The notes under the pieces: generated by a model | What the model saw: only the letters and a program-made list of their open reading frames with translations | What the model was told of the DNA's origin: nothing | Databases searched by the model: none | In this document: piece after piece, positions 1-8,857 of the stretch | How the letters are laid out: the number at the start of each line of letters is the position of its first letter | Numbering within the stretch: the first letter of the stretch is position 1 | Assembly: GCF_031834615.1 (NCBI RefSeq) | Contig: NZ_CP115543.1 | Location: 817,001 to 881,000, forward strand | DNA: 64,000 nt | Reading direction: 5' to 3' | Source of the DNA: Stenotrophomonas aracearum | GTDB lineage: Bacteria > Pseudomonadota > Gammaproteobacteria > Xanthomonadales > Xanthomonadaceae | Made by a program: the position numbers and the translations under genes

Positions 1-1
1 C

Positions 2-466
2 TGGACGCTGCCGGGGGTGTATTCGACGTCGGTGGGTTATGCGGGCGGGAGCACGCCGAACCCGACCTATGAGGAGGTCTGTTCGGGCATGACCGGGCAC
101 ACCGAGATCGTGGAGGTGGTATTCGACCCGGCGATCATCAGCCTGGCTCAGCTGCTGCAGGTGTTCTGGGAAAACCATGATCCGACCCAGGGCATGCGCC
201 AGGGCAACGACACCGGCACGCAGTACCGCTCTGCGATCCACGCGACCAGCGAGGCGCAGTATGCGGCGGCCGTCGCCAGCCGTGAGGCCTACCAGCAGCG
301 CCTCTCCGAGAAGGGGTACGGTGCGATCACCACCGAGATCGCGTTCCCGGCGCCGGAGTACTACTACGCCGAGGATTACCACCAGCAGTATCTGGCCAAG
401 AATCCGAACGGCTACTGCGGCATCGGCGGCACTGGCGTGAGCTGCCCGATCGGCGTGGACGCCTGA
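2..466 (+). CDS. msrA: Peptide methionine sulfoxide reductase A, C-terminal part
   Basis: This is the end of MsrA, which reduces the S-epimer of methionine sulfoxide in proteins using thioredoxin. The frame is open to the left edge, so the N-terminus with the catalytic GCFW cysteine is outside the window. Visible family blocks are [59 protein letters not shown] and [13 protein letters not shown] near the end, which supplies cysteines of the recycling type. The match to E. coli MsrA is close throughout. It converges on the transaldolase gene across a repeat-filled gap. Confidence 0.95.
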   Translation, partial: WTLPGVYSTSVGYAGGSTPNPTYEEVCSGMTGHTEIVEVVFDPAIISLAQLLQVFWENHDPTQGMRQGNDTGTQYRSAIHATSEAQYAAAVASREAYQQRLSEKGYGAITTEIAFPAPEYYYAEDYHQQYLAKNPNGYCGIGGTGVSCPIGVDA

Positions 467-504
467 TATCTGGATTGGGCTGGATTGCCTACCCTTTGGA
501 TCGC

Positions 505-569
505 CGGATTACCTGCACTCCGGATCCCCGGATTACCTGCACTCCGAATCCCCGGATTGCATGAACCCC
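505..569. repeat. 24-bp tandem repeat, two full copies and a partial third
   Basis: Positions 505-528 and 529-552 are 24-bp units, each starting CGGATTACCTGCACTCC and differing at one base. A degenerate third unit starts at 553 (CGGATTGC). It lies just after msrA and just before the first GTAG palindrome. There is no coding frame and no spacer pattern. Confidence 0.8.
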
Positions 570-570
570 G

Positions 571-806
571 GTAGAGCCGGGCTCTGCCCGGCTGCTGTTG
601 GATTCAGGCGAACAGCTGCAGGGTGCGCGGTTTCCCTGGCTTGGGCCGCCCGGTGCCGGTTTGCGGGGTCGCCGTAAACCCATCCATGGAGGCTAAGCGG
701 ACGCCATCCATGGCGCCGATTCCCCCGCAAACCGACCCCGGTCGACCCTTTGACAGTTGGCCGGTGGCCACGGGAAACGCGGATGCCGGGCAGAGCCCGG
801 CACTAC
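571..806 (-). repeat. Long composite palindromic repeat, copy A
   Basis: About 236 bp, beginning with GTAG at 571 and ending with CTAC at 803-806, with a GCCGGGCTCTGCCCGGC-type hairpin at each end. Between these lies a long imperfect stem (around 643-672 against 719-750). Its tip carries two small hairpins, both with the octamer CATCCATG on this strand. Read on the minus strand it matches copies B (8223-8455), C (8597-8826) and D (39303-39505). It is closest to C, sharing the GGTTTGCGGGG / CCCCGCAAACC stem. It lies between the convergent msrA and tal genes. I do not recognise it as a named element beyond its GTAG ends. Confidence 0.8.
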
Positions 807-827
807 TTACCGCATACGACCATGTAT

Positions 828-943
828 GGGGGCGGCCGCCGGGTAGCCCCCGGAGGGACGCTAGAAAACATGGATGTTTTCTAGCAGCCCCCATGGATGG
901 GTTCACGGCGTGTCCCGGAGCGGGGCTACCCGGCGGCCGCCCC
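828..943. repeat. 116-bp palindromic element, copy 1
   Basis: The arms at 829-850 and 922-943 are perfect 22-bp inverted repeats (GGGGCGGCCGCCGGGTAGCC...). Inside are a perfect hairpin at 861-884, with arms CTAGAAAACAT and ATGTTTTCTAG, and a smaller CCCAT/ATGGG hairpin around 888-901. A near-identical copy in the opposite orientation is at 39111-39226. There is no open frame and no terminal target-site duplication that I can see. Confidence 0.85.
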
Positions 944-1045
944 TGCACGTAACACTGAGACGCTGCCTTACGCGCGAATCCAAAAAAAGAACGGGACGGC
1001 TGCAATGACTGCAACCGTCCCGCTTCTACTCTCGAAATTACTGGA

Positions 1046-2008
1046 TTACAGCCGTTCGCGAATCGTCTGGCGCAGCGCTTCCAGATCCTTCGCAAACGCA
1101 TCGATACCGGCAGCCAGCTTTTCAGTAGCCATCGGATCCGCAGCCAGGTCGGCAGCAAACTTCGCCGCATCGATCGGCGCTACCGACACCGACTCCGCCG
1201 CACCGGCCACCAGCTTGCGGGGAAGGTCGCCGTGGTCGGCGTCGAGCTTTTCCAGCAGGTCCGGGGAAATGGTCAGGCGGTCGCAGCCGGCCAGCGCTTC
1301 GATCTGCGCGGTGGAGCGGAACGAGGCGCCCATCACCACGGTCGGGGAGCCGCGGCGCTTGAATTCGGCGTACACGCCGCGCACGAACACCACGCCGGGG
1401 TCGGCGTCGATGTTGGCCGGGGCCTGGCCGTTGGCCACGTACCAGTCGAGGATGCGGCCGACGAACGGCGAGATCAGGAACGCGCCGGCTTCGCTGCAGG
1501 CCAGCGCCTGGGTCGGGTTGAAGATCAGGGTCAGGTTGCAGTCGATACCCTCGGCCTGCAGCTGGCGGGCGGCTTCCACGCCTTCCCAGGTGGCCGCGAT
1601 CTTGATCAGCACCTTGCTGCGCGGCACGCCGGCCGCTTCGTACATGGCGATGAACTGGCGCGCCTTGGTCACCGTCGCCGCGGTGTCGTGGGCCAGGTCG
1701 GCATCGACTTCGGTCGAGACGCGGCCGGGAACCAGCGTGCTCAGCAGCGTGCCCACGCCCACGGTCAGGCGGTCGGCCACGGCGTGCACCACGGTCTCGC
1801 GCTCGCCGGACTGCTCGCGGCCCCAGGCCAGCTCGCGCTCGATCAGCTCGGCATACACCGGCAGGTCCAGGGCCTTCTTCACCAGGGTGGGATTGGTCGT
1901 GCAGTCGACCGGCTTCAGGCGCTTGATGGCCTCGTAGTCGCCGGTGTCGGCGACCACCACGGACAGTTCGCGCAGCTGTGCAAGTTTGGACGGGGTTGCA
2001 GTACTCAT
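1046..2008 (-). CDS. tal: Transaldolase
   Basis: This 320-residue TalB-type transaldolase moves a dihydroxyacetone unit between sugar phosphates in the non-oxidative pentose phosphate pathway. It shows CTTNPTLV at 36-43 and the Schiff-base lysine at 136 in [12 protein letters not shown]. The downstream block [19 protein letters not shown] runs into [13 protein letters not shown]. Length equals the usual 315-320. The ATG is preceded by AGGAGCCGTA, a good ribosome binding site. Rnk follows upstream on the same strand after a 51-bp gap. Confidence 0.97.
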   Translation of the reverse strand: MSTATPSKLAQLRELSVVVADTGDYEAIKRLKPVDCTTNPTLVKKALDLPVYAELIERELAWGREQSGERETVVHAVADRLTVGVGTLLSTLVPGRVSTEVDADLAHDTAATVTKARQFIAMYEAAGVPRSKVLIKIAATWEGVEAARQLQAEGIDCNLTLIFNPTQALACSEAGAFLISPFVGRILDWYVANGQAPANIDADPGVVFVRGVYAEFKRRGSPTVVMGASFRSTAQIEALAGCDRLTISPDLLEKLDADHGDLPRKLVAGAAESVSVAPIDAAKFAADLAADPMATEKLAAGIDAFAKDLEALRQTIRERL

Positions 2009-2059
2009 TACGGCTCCTGGAACGTTATCGGGGCCCTGCGCGATGCGCGGCAGGGACGA

Positions 2060-2467
2060 TCAATGCTTGGGCGGATTGTGGACGGCGGTCACCCGCAGGC
2101 GCAATTTGCGGCCGCCAGGTGCGTCCCAGTCCATGGTCTGGCCGACCGCCAGGCCGAGCAGGGCGGTGCCCACCGGCGCGAGGATCGAGACCTTGCCCTG
2201 GTCGACGTCCGCTTCGCGCGGGTACACCAGGGTCAATTCGTGTTTTTCGCCCTGCAGCTCATCTTCGCACTCGACCCGCGAATGCATCATGACGACGCCC
2301 TCGGGCATCTGGTCACGGTCGACGACGGTCGCGCGCTCGAGCTCGTGCGCCAGGGCTTTGCCGGCGGGGCTCTGTTCTACAGCGGGGGATTCAAGCATGG
2401 CTTCGAGCTGGTTCATGTCGAAGCTGGAAACGGTAATGGACGGCGGCAGGCCGCTGGCGGTGGACAT
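2060..2467 (-). CDS. rnk: Rnk, regulator of nucleoside diphosphate kinase (GreA/GreB fold)
   Basis: This 135-residue protein matches E. coli Rnk along its length, including MPEGVVMMHSRVECEDE, TLVYPREAD and the C-terminal ILAPVGTALLGLAVGQTMDW block of the GreA/GreB C-terminal fold. Rnk-type proteins bind RNA polymerase near the secondary channel but lack the long coiled coil needed for transcript cleavage. In E. coli Rnk affects nucleoside diphosphate kinase levels. The start is supported by ACAGGAGTTTCAG just before the ATG. It lies between oxyR and tal on the same strand. Confidence 0.9.
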   Translation of the reverse strand: MSTASGLPPSITVSSFDMNQLEAMLESPAVEQSPAGKALAHELERATVVDRDQMPEGVVMMHSRVECEDELQGEKHELTLVYPREADVDQGKVSILAPVGTALLGLAVGQTMDWDAPGGRKLRLRVTAVHNPPKH

Positions 2468-2594
2468 CTGAAACTCCTGTGGCGTGTGGAAGACCCATGC
2501 AAAAGGCGGCGCCTGCTGGCACCGCCCTGGCCTATTGTGCGGCGTATCCGCAGCGGATGCGACTGTCCCGCCGGGGCCGGTTCAGGGGGGGCGG

Positions 2595-3551
2595 TCAGGC
2601 CTGCGCGTGCAGGACACGCGGCGGGGCCGGGTCGCTTTCGTCGCGGTCCAGCGTGAACAGGGCGTCGGGCAGGCGCTTGAACTGCTCGGCCAGCTGCTGC
2701 AGGAACTCGGTCATGGCCGAGCTGCGCCGCCAGACCATGGCGATGCGGCGGCTGGGCCGGTCGTCGCCCTCGAAGTCGAGCAGGGCGATGTTGGTCGAGC
2801 GCGGGACGGGCGGCTTCACCGACAGGGTCGGCAGCAGGGTGATGCCGACGTCGGCGGCGACCATCTGGCGCAGCGTCTCCAGGCTGGTCGCGCGGAATTC
2901 GGACTTTTCGTTGGCGCCGAACAGGCGGCAGACCGCCAGCGCCTGGTCGCGCAGGCAATGTCCGTCTTCCAGCAGCAGCAGCTTGTGGGTGGACAGTTCC
3001 TGCACGTCCAGATGGAGCCGGCGCGCGAGCGGGTGCTGCCCGGAGACCGCCAGCAGGAACGGTTCTTCGAACAGGAACTCGGCGTGCAGCTGGTCGTCGT
3101 CCAGCGGCAGCGCCAGCAGCGCTGCGTCCAGGCGTCCGTCGCGCAGGCGGTGCAGCAGCTCGTCGCTCTTTTCCTCGACCAGCAGCAGCTCCAGCTGCGG
3201 GAAGCGGGCGCGGATGTTGGGGATCACGTGCGGGAGCAGGTACGGGCCCAGCGTCGGGAAGATACCCAGGCGCACCGCGCCGGCTTCCGGGTCGACGCTG
3301 CGCCGCGCGGCTTCCTTCATCTGTTCGATCTCGGCCACGATGACGCGCGCGCGCGCCGCCGCCTCCACCCCGGCCGGGGTCAGCATCACCTTGCGGGGGG
3401 AACGCTCCACCAGCGGCAGGCCCAGCTCATCCTCGAGCTTCTTGATCTGGGTCGACAACGTCGGCTGGCTGACGAAGCAGGACGCCGCCGCGCGACCGAA
3501 GTGGCGATGGTCGGCCAGCGCCACCAGATATTTCAGATCACGTAGGTTCAT
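2595..3551 (-). CDS. oxyR: LysR-family peroxide sensor OxyR
   Basis: This 318-residue LysR-type regulator has an N-terminal winged helix-turn-helix (residues 1-60, with HFGRAAASCFVSQPTLSTQ) and a LysR substrate-binding fold. The two redox cysteines are at exactly the E. coli positions, Cys199 and Cys208, in LEDGHCLRDQALAVC. Peroxide should therefore switch it by the Cys199-Cys208 disulfide. It lies directly downstream of ahpF, its expected target, but the terminator at 3609-3636 separates them. An AAGGA stands 1 base before the ATG in a longer purine stretch. Confidence 0.96.
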   Translation of the reverse strand: MNLRDLKYLVALADHRHFGRAAASCFVSQPTLSTQIKKLEDELGLPLVERSPRKVMLTPAGVEAAARARVIVAEIEQMKEAARRSVDPEAGAVRLGIFPTLGPYLLPHVIPNIRARFPQLELLLVEEKSDELLHRLRDGRLDAALLALPLDDDQLHAEFLFEEPFLLAVSGQHPLARRLHLDVQELSTHKLLLLEDGHCLRDQALAVCRLFGANEKSEFRATSLETLRQMVAADVGITLLPTLSVKPPVPRSTNIALLDFEGDDRPSRRIAMVWRRSSAMTEFLQQLAEQFKRLPDALFTLDRDESDPAPPRVLHAQA

Positions 3552-3608
3552 TTCCTTGTACCTCTAAACGGTAATGGACCGGGTGATGGCGTGGTTTACC
3601 CAGCAGGC

Positions 3609-3636
3609 AAAAGGGTCCCCGGCGAACCGGGGACCC
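3609..3636 (-). terminator. Intrinsic terminator after ahpF
   Basis: Read on the minus strand, a perfect 10-bp stem (GGGTCCCCGG / CCGGGGACCC, at 3613-3622 and 3627-3636) closes on a TTCG tetraloop and is followed by TTTT. It lies 8 bp after the ahpF stop and ends the ahpC-ahpF unit before oxyR. Confidence 0.85.
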
Positions 3637-3643
3637 CGACGTT

Positions 3644-5236
3644 TCAGGCAGCTTCGGCGACAGCGCCGCTGCTCTTGGGAACGTTGGTGCGTATCAGGTG
3701 ATCGAAGGCGCTGAGCGCCGCGGTCGAGCCTGCGCCCATGGCGATGATGATCTGCTTGTAGGGGACGGTTGTGCAATCACCTGCGGCGAATACGCCCGGA
3801 ACACTGGTCTGGCCACGGTCGTCAATGACCACTTCTCCGCGTGGCGACAGCGCCACCGAATCCTTCAGCCATTCGGTATTGGGCAGCAGCCCGATCTGCA
3901 CGAACACCCCCTCCAGTTCCACCCGGTGCGCGTCGCCGCCCACGCGGTCCTTGTAGACCAGGCCGTTGACCTTCTGGCCGTCGCCCAGCACTTCCTGGGT
4001 GAGTGCGCTGGTAATGATGGTGACGTTGCCGAGGCTGCGCAGCTTCTTCTGCAGGACGTCGTCGGCACGCAGTTTGTCGTCGAACTCCAGCAGGGTCACA
4101 TGCGTCACCAGACCGGCCAGATCGATTGCCGCTTCCACCCCGGAATTGCCGCCGCCGATCACCGCCACGCGCTTGCCCTTGAACAGCGGACCGTCGCAGT
4201 GCGGGCAGTAGGCCACGCCCTTGTTGCGGTACTGGTCTTCGCCGGGCACGTTCATCTGGCGCCAGCGCGCACCGGTGGACAGGATCACCGAGCGCGACTT
4301 CAGCGACGCGCCGTTCTCGAGCTTGATCTCGACCAGGCCGTCGTCGCCTGCCGGCACCAGGGCACTGGCGCGCTGCAGGTTCATGATGTCCACGTCGTAC
4401 TCGCGCACGTGCTGTTCCAGCGCCATCGCCAGCTTGGGGCCTTCGGTTTCCTTGACCGACACGAAGTTCTCGATCGCCATGGTGTCCAGCACCTGGCCGC
4501 CGAACCGCTCGGCGGCCACGCCGGTGCGGATGCCCTTGCGCGCGGCGTAGATCGCGGCAGCGGCGCCAGCCGGGCCACCCCCGATCACCAGCACATCGTA
4601 CGGTGCCTTGGCGGCGATCTTCGCGGCATCGCGCTTGGCCGAACCGGTGTCCAGCTTGGCCACGATCTGTTCCAGGCTCATGCGGCCCTGGTCGAACACT
4701 TCACCGTTGAGGTACACGGTGGGCACGGACATGATCTGGCGCGCTTCGACTTCGGCCGGGAACAGCGCGCCGTCGATCGCCACGTGCTGGATGCGCGGGT
4801 TCAGCACCGCGGCCAGGTTCAGTGCCTGGACCACGTCGGGGCAGTTCTGGCACGACAGCGAGAAGTAGGTTTCGAACCTGAACTCGCCTTCCAGGCCCTG
4901 CACCTGCTCGATCACCTCGGCGGTGGCCTTGGAGGGATGGCCGCCAACCTGCAGCAGGGCCAGCACCAGCGACGTGAACTCGTGGCCCATCGGTAGCCCG
5001 GCAAAGGCCAGGTGGATGTCCTGGCCCGGGGTGGTCAGGGCGAACGAGGGGGTGCGCTCGGCGCCATCGCGGCGCACGTCCAGGCTGATCTGGCTAGAAA
5101 GGCCGACCAGGGTCTCGAGCAGCTCCAGCATTTCCTGCGACTTGGCGCCGTCGTCGGCGTGCGCGGTGATCTGGATCGGACGGGTGACGCGTTCCAGGTA
5201 GGTCTTCAGCTGGGACTGGAGGTTGGCATCCAACAT
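3644..5236 (-). CDS. ahpF: Alkyl hydroperoxide reductase subunit F
   Basis: This 530-residue FAD- and NADH-dependent disulfide reductase re-reduces AhpC. The N-terminal double-thioredoxin domain carries CQNC at Cys129/Cys132. The FAD-binding [10 protein letters not shown] motif is near 219-228, and the thioredoxin-reductase-like redox centre CPHC is Cys344/Cys347. A second [10 protein letters not shown] marks the NADH domain, and [10 protein letters not shown] is near the C-terminus. I start at the ATG at 5236, preceded by AAGGAGTTTTTCG; an ATG 24 bases upstream would add eight residues without a comparable site. ahpC lies 153 bp upstream across a strong hairpin. Confidence 0.97.
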   Translation of the reverse strand: MLDANLQSQLKTYLERVTRPIQITAHADDGAKSQEMLELLETLVGLSSQISLDVRRDGAERTPSFALTTPGQDIHLAFAGLPMGHEFTSLVLALLQVGGHPSKATAEVIEQVQGLEGEFRFETYFSLSCQNCPDVVQALNLAAVLNPRIQHVAIDGALFPAEVEARQIMSVPTVYLNGEVFDQGRMSLEQIVAKLDTGSAKRDAAKIAAKAPYDVLVIGGGPAGAAAAIYAARKGIRTGVAAERFGGQVLDTMAIENFVSVKETEGPKLAMALEQHVREYDVDIMNLQRASALVPAGDDGLVEIKLENGASLKSRSVILSTGARWRQMNVPGEDQYRNKGVAYCPHCDGPLFKGKRVAVIGGGNSGVEAAIDLAGLVTHVTLLEFDDKLRADDVLQKKLRSLGNVTIITSALTQEVLGDGQKVNGLVYKDRVGGDAHRVELEGVFVQIGLLPNTEWLKDSVALSPRGEVVIDDRGQTSVPGVFAAGDCTTVPYKQIIIAMGAGSTAALSAFDHLIRTNVPKSSGAVAEAA

Positions 5237-5301
5237 CGAAAAACTCCTTGATTCAGGCAAAGGAACGGCGTCGACGTACCGTTACGGTACATCTGGGCGA
5301 C

Positions 5302-5354
5302 GTGGGGGAGAACCCAAGCCGGCGCGGCGGGCACCGGCTTGGGTTCACCCCCAC
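5302..5354 (-). promoter_or_regulatory. Long intercistronic hairpin between ahpC and ahpF
   Basis: A perfect 13-bp inverted repeat (GAACCCAAGCCGG at 5310-5322 with its complement at 5334-5346) extends outward by seven more pairs past a single A-A mismatch, giving a stem of about 20 bp. There is no T-run on the minus strand, so it is more likely an mRNA-stability or partial attenuation element than a full terminator. Confidence 0.6.
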
Positions 5355-5389
5355 TCCCGTCGGAACGGGAATGGGGATGGGCTGTTGCT

Positions 5390-5953
5390 TTAGATCTTGC
5401 CGACCAGGTCCAGCGACGGGGTCAGGGTCTTTTCGCCTTCCTTCCACTTGGCCGGGCAGACCTGGTTCGGGTTGGCGGCGGTGAACTGGGCAGCCTTCAG
5501 CTTGCGCAGGGTCTCGGAGACGTCACGGGCGATCTCGTTGGAGTGGATCTCCAGGGTCTTGATCACGCCTTCCGGGTTGATGATGAAGGTGCCGCGCAGC
5601 GCCAGGCCTTCTTCTGCAATGTGCACGCCGAAGGCGTTGGTCAGCTGGTGGGTCGGGTCGCCGACCAGCGGGAACTGGGCCTTGCCGACGGCCGGCGAGG
5701 TTTCGTGCCACACCTTGTGCGAGAAGTGGGTGTCGGTGGTGACGATGTAGACCTCGGCGCCGGCCTTCTTGAACTCGGCGTAGTGGTCGGCGGCGTCTTC
5801 GATCTCGGTCGGGCAGTTGAAGGTGAAGGCGGCCGGCATGAAGATCAGGACGGACCACTGGCCCTTCAGGGTGGCGTCGGAAACCTTGATGAACTCGCCG
5901 TTCTGGTAGGCGTTGGCTTCAAACGGCTTGATCTGGGTGTTGATGAGCGACAT
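5390..5953 (-). CDS. ahpC: Alkyl hydroperoxide reductase subunit C (peroxiredoxin)
   Basis: This 187-residue typical 2-Cys peroxiredoxin reduces H2O2, organic peroxides and peroxynitrite. The peroxidatic cysteine is Cys47 in FTFNCPTE and the resolving cysteine is Cys166 in NQVCPAKW, matching E. coli AhpC in length and layout. It is the first gene of the ahpC-ahpF unit. The ribosome binding site is GAGGAAATTCG before the ATG, and the OxyR-like operator at 6027-6063 lies upstream. Confidence 0.98.
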   Translation of the reverse strand: MSLINTQIKPFEANAYQNGEFIKVSDATLKGQWSVLIFMPAAFTFNCPTEIEDAADHYAEFKKAGAEVYIVTTDTHFSHKVWHETSPAVGKAQFPLVGDPTHQLTNAFGVHIAEEGLALRGTFIINPEGVIKTLEIHSNEIARDVSETLRKLKAAQFTAANPNQVCPAKWKEGEKTLTPSLDLVGKI

Positions 5954-6026
5954 CGAATTTCCTCGTGGTGAAGGGGGATGGGTGAAGCGACCAACACAGG
6001 TTAGCGGCTTGCTTCCGATAAGGAAA

Positions 6027-6063
6027 ATGCATTGATTCCATCAAATCGATAGGCACAGTCTAT
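6027..6063 (-). promoter_or_regulatory. Putative OxyR operator upstream of ahpC
   Basis: ATAG at 6049-6052 and CTAT at 6060-6063 are separated by exactly 7 bp, the spacing of an OxyR half-operator (ATAG-N7-CTAT). Continuing outward at 7-bp steps gives CCAT at 6038-6041 (one mismatch) and ATGC at 6027-6030 (two mismatches). Tetramer spacing of this kind over 37 bp is what the OxyR tetramer contacts. It lies 74-110 bp upstream of the ahpC start. The rest of the 5954-6295 gap shows no other clear signal. Confidence 0.6.
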
Positions 6064-6295
6064 TGAAATGGGCTGATCCGCGAATGAACGGTGCGACGGT
6101 TTCAGGGCAGAAGGCTTGCGCTGCAAGGGTTCCTGGAAAATCCGGGGCGTCAGCGCTGATAGCCATTGCTTATCCGTGTGATGGCCAGGCTGAACAGACT
6201 TTCAGGAGGGCGGGCACGCTGCAACACCGTGTCGCGGTGGTCGGGCGATGCCGTCATTGGCCTACACTGCGCCCCCACCATCACCCAGGCCCGAC

Positions 6296-7153
6296 ATGAC
6301 CCTCGCCCCCCAGGAGATCCGCCAGCTGCTCGCCGACGCTGCCCGCGACCTGCCGGGGGTGGAGGGCCGGCATGAGGCCGAGCTGCTGCTGCTGCACGTG
6401 CTGGGGCGGGAGCGTGGCTGGCTGTTCGCGCACGCGACGGACCTGATCGACCCGGCCAGCGCGGCGGCCTTTGCGGGTCTGTTGCAGCGCCGCCTGGCGG
6501 GTGAGCCGGTGGCCTACCTGCTGGGCCGGCGCGGGTTCTGGACGCTGGACCTGGCGGTCAGTCCGGACACGCTGATTCCGCGCCCGGAAACGGAGCGGCT
6601 GGTGGAGCTGGCGCTGGAGCGGCTGCCGGAAGACACGCCATTGCGGGTGGCCGACCTGGGCACGGGCAGCGGGGCGATCGCGCTGGCGCTGGCCCGCGAG
6701 CGGCCGCAGGCGCGGGTGCTGGCGACGGACATGAGCGCGGGGGCGCTGGCGGTGGCGTCCGGCAATGCGCGCGCGCATGGGCTGGACAATGTGGCGTTCC
6801 GCGAGGGCAGCTGGCATGCGCCGCTGGCGGGGGAGCGTTTCGATCTGATTGCGAGCAACCCGCCGTACATCGCCAGTGGCGATCCGCACCTGGTGCGGGG
6901 GGACCTGCGTTTCGAGCCGGCCAGTGCGCTGGCGTCGGGCGACGATGGACTGGACGACATCCGGGTGATCATCGAGGGCGCGCAGGCACACCTGCTGCCG
7001 GGCGGCTGGCTGCTGCTGGAGCATGGCTGGGACCAGGGCGGGGCGATCCGCGCGCTGCTGGATGCGGCGGGGTTCGTGGAGGTCGACACGGCGGTGGACC
7101 TGGAACAGCGCGACCGGGTGAGCCTGGGCCGGCGGCCGGCAACGTTAGAATGA
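6296..7153 (+). CDS. prmC: Release factor N5-glutamine methyltransferase
   Basis: PrmC (HemK) methylates the glutamine of the GGQ motif in release factors 1 and 2 with S-adenosylmethionine. The 285-residue protein has an N-terminal helical domain and a Rossmann methyltransferase domain. The SAM motif [11 protein letters not shown] is at 120-130 and the substrate-glutamine motif NPPY at 188-191. The ATG at 6296 fits the family start; an upstream in-frame ATG would add 16 unlike residues. It is not next to prfA, its usual neighbour, which lies 23 kb away. No strong ribosome binding site is visible. Confidence 0.95.
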   Translation: MTLAPQEIRQLLADAARDLPGVEGRHEAELLLLHVLGRERGWLFAHATDLIDPASAAAFAGLLQRRLAGEPVAYLLGRRGFWTLDLAVSPDTLIPRPETERLVELALERLPEDTPLRVADLGTGSGAIALALARERPQARVLATDMSAGALAVASGNARAHGLDNVAFREGSWHAPLAGERFDLIASNPPYIASGDPHLVRGDLRFEPASALASGDDGLDDIRVIIEGAQAHLLPGGWLLLEHGWDQGGAIRALLDAAGFVEVDTAVDLEQRDRVSLGRRPATLE

Positions 7154-7208
7154 TGGACCGCTGCGGCTGGTTGCCGGGCGGGCTGTCATTCCACCTGGAG
7201 CTCTGCCC

Positions 7209-8153
7209 ATGCGCACGCTGTATCCCGCGATCACCCCTTACGACGTTGGCAGCCTGAAGGTCGACGACCGGCATACGCTGTATTTCGAGCAGTGCGGCAA
7301 TCCGCACGGCAAGCCGGTGGTGATGCTGCATGGCGGCCCGGGCGGCGGCTGCAGCGACAAGATGCGGCAGTTCCATGATCCTGCGAAGTACCGGATCATC
7401 CTGTTCGACCAGCGCGGTGCGGGCCGTTCGACGCCGCATGCGGACCTGGTGGACAACACGACGTGGGACCTGGTGGCGGACATCGAGAAGCTGCGCGAGC
7501 ACCTGAAGGTGGAGCGCTGGCAGGTGTTCGGCGGAAGCTGGGGGTCGACGCTGGCGCTGGCGTATGCGCAGGCGCATCCGCAGTGCGTGACCGAGCTGGT
7601 GCTGCGCGGGATCTTCATGCTGCGCCGCTGGGAACTGGAGTGGTTCTACCAGGAAGGGGCGAACCGTCTGTTCCCGGATGCGTGGGAACACTACCTGGCG
7701 CCGATCCCGGCGGTGGAGCGGCACGATCTGATTTCGGCCTTCCACCGTCGCCTGACCAGCGACGACGAAGCGACGCGGTTGGCGGCGGCGAAGGCATGGA
7801 GTGTGTGGGAGGGGGCGACCAGTTTCCTGCACGTGGATGCGGACTTCGTGAACAGCCATGAAGACCCGCGCTTCGCGCTGGCGTTCGCACGCATCGAGAA
7901 CCATTACTTCGTCAACGGCGGTTTCTTCGAGGTCGAAGAGCAGCTGCTGCGCGACGCGCACAAGATCGCCGACATCCCGGGCGTGATCGTGCACGGCCGT
8001 TACGACGTGGTCTGCCCGCTGCAGAACGCCTGGGAACTGCACAAGGCGTGGCCGAAGTCGACGCTGGAAATCAGCCCGGCGTCTGGACACTCGGCATTCG
8101 AAGCGGAAAACATCGACGCGCTGGTGCGCGCGACGGATCGTTTTGCAGGTTGA
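7209..8153 (+). CDS. pip: Proline iminopeptidase
   Basis: This 314-residue alpha/beta hydrolase of peptidase family S33 removes N-terminal proline from peptides in the cytoplasm. The nucleophile Ser110 lies in GGSWGS, Asp266 in HGRYDVVCP and His294 in SGHS. These are the same positions as the structurally solved Xanthomonas enzyme. HGGPGGGCSD supplies the oxyanion region. CTGGAGCTCTGCCC precedes the ATG. prmC ends 55 bp upstream; the repeat-rich gap at 8154-8857 follows. Confidence 0.97.
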   Translation: MRTLYPAITPYDVGSLKVDDRHTLYFEQCGNPHGKPVVMLHGGPGGGCSDKMRQFHDPAKYRIILFDQRGAGRSTPHADLVDNTTWDLVADIEKLREHLKVERWQVFGGSWGSTLALAYAQAHPQCVTELVLRGIFMLRRWELEWFYQEGANRLFPDAWEHYLAPIPAVERHDLISAFHRRLTSDDEATRLAAAKAWSVWEGATSFLHVDADFVNSHEDPRFALAFARIENHYFVNGGFFEVEEQLLRDAHKIADIPGVIVHGRYDVVCPLQNAWELHKAWPKSTLEISPASGHSAFEAENIDALVRATDRFAG

Positions 8154-8176
8154 TTGCGGCTTTGCTTGAAATCGCG

Positions 8177-8200
8177 GTAGAGCCAGGCCCTGCCTGGCTG
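8177..8200. repeat. GTAG-headed REP hairpin
   Basis: GTAG followed by AGCCAGGCCCTGCCTGGCT, a compact hairpin 23 bp after the pip stop. It is the same architecture as the GTAG palindromes elsewhere in the window, with a different stem sequence. Confidence 0.75.
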
Positions 8201-8222
8201 CTTTTGGGATCGCACCGCACCC

Positions 8223-8455
8223 GTGTCGCCGGGCTCTGCCCGGCTGCTGTTGGATTCGTGCGAACAGCCGTGGGTTGCGGGGTTTCTCTGGTCAGGGCCG
8301 TCGGGTGCGGGTTTGTGGGGGACGCCGTAAATACATCCATGTAGGCTCATCGCCGCATCCATGCGGCTCGTGCCCCCTCAAACCCACCCCCGCCGACCCT
8401 CCGAGAGTGTGTCGCGGGCCACGGGAAATGCGGGTGTGTCGACCGATGGTCGACA
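8223..8455 (-). repeat. Long composite palindromic repeat, copy B
   Basis: Its minus-strand reading matches copy D (39303-39505) closely: GGGTTTGAGGGGG paired with CCCCCACAAACCC, then the apex hairpin GCCGCATGGATGCGGC, a second apex TACATGGATGTA, and CTGTTCG...AATCCAACAGCAGCCGGGCAGAGCCCGGC at one end (given here in parts of one run). The other end is a GTGTCGACC / GGTCGACAC palindrome at 8435-8455 instead of a CTAC-ended hairpin. It lies between the convergent pip and 8858-9652 genes. Confidence 0.78.
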
Positions 8456-8483
8456 CGAATGCGTGCTTTGACGGTTTACGGCT

Positions 8484-8505
8484 GACACGCATGGCGTGCC
8501 ACTAC
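8484..8505. repeat. GTAG-type REP hairpin, ACACGC/GCGTG form
   Basis: Read on the minus strand this is GTAG followed by a hairpin with ATGC at its centre. A sister copy with nearly the same sequence lies at 39255-39278. Confidence 0.65.
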
Positions 8506-8522
8506 GAGGCGGGCATGCTCCG

Positions 8523-8546
8523 GTAGGGTTGGTTCCCAAACAACCG
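8523..8546. repeat. GTAG-type REP hairpin, GGTTCCCAAAC form
   Basis: GTAG, then a GGTTG...CAACC stem around GTTCCCAAA. The related element at 14435-14460 keeps GGTTCCCAAAC but has a different stem (AGTCG...CGACT). Both are followed downstream by GGTTACGCATGA or GGTAACGCATGA. Confidence 0.6.
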
Positions 8547-8596
8547 CCATGAACCAATCAACGTGCGGTTACGCATGAAAATTGAACGAATCAACG

Positions 8597-8826
8597 CGTC
8601 GGCCAACGGCCGACATCGGCGTTTCCCCAGGCCACCGGCCAACTGTCAAAGGGTCGACCGGGGTCGGTTTGCGGGGGGCTGAGCCGCATGGATGCGGCGA
8701 CGCAGCCTACATGGACGTACTTGCGGCGACCCCGCAAACCGGCACCGGGCGGCCCAAACCAGGGAGCCGGTGCGCCTGCGGCTGTTCGCCTGAATCCAAC
8801 AGCAGCCGGGCAGGGCCCGGCTCTAC
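8597..8826 (+). repeat. Long composite palindromic repeat, copy C
   Basis: Begins with a GTCGGCCAACGGCCGAC hairpin and ends with the GCCGGGCAGGGCCCGGC hairpin plus CTAC at 8823-8826. The long stem GGTTTGCGGGG / CCCCGCAAACC is the same subtype as copy A. The apex hairpins are GCCGCATGGATGCGGC and TACATGGACGTA. Copies B and C lie in the same gap in opposite orientation, separated by about 140 bp that holds two short REP hairpins. Together they account for most of the 8154-8857 gap. Confidence 0.8.
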
Positions 8827-8857
8827 CGCAGATCGATTCCCGAGCAATCAACAGCGA

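Noticed and set aside
505..569. CRISPR array
   Set aside because: The repeats are directly adjacent without spacers, and no cas genes are in the window.
571..943. Insertion sequence or transposon remnant
   Set aside because: There is no transposase frame, no target-site duplication, and the inverted repeats are hairpin arms rather than ends of a coding element.
623..952. Small coding frames over the palindromic elements (also 8582-9223 and 39061-39291)
   Set aside because: They arise from the GC-rich repeats themselves, have no ribosome binding sites and change frame between copies of the same element.
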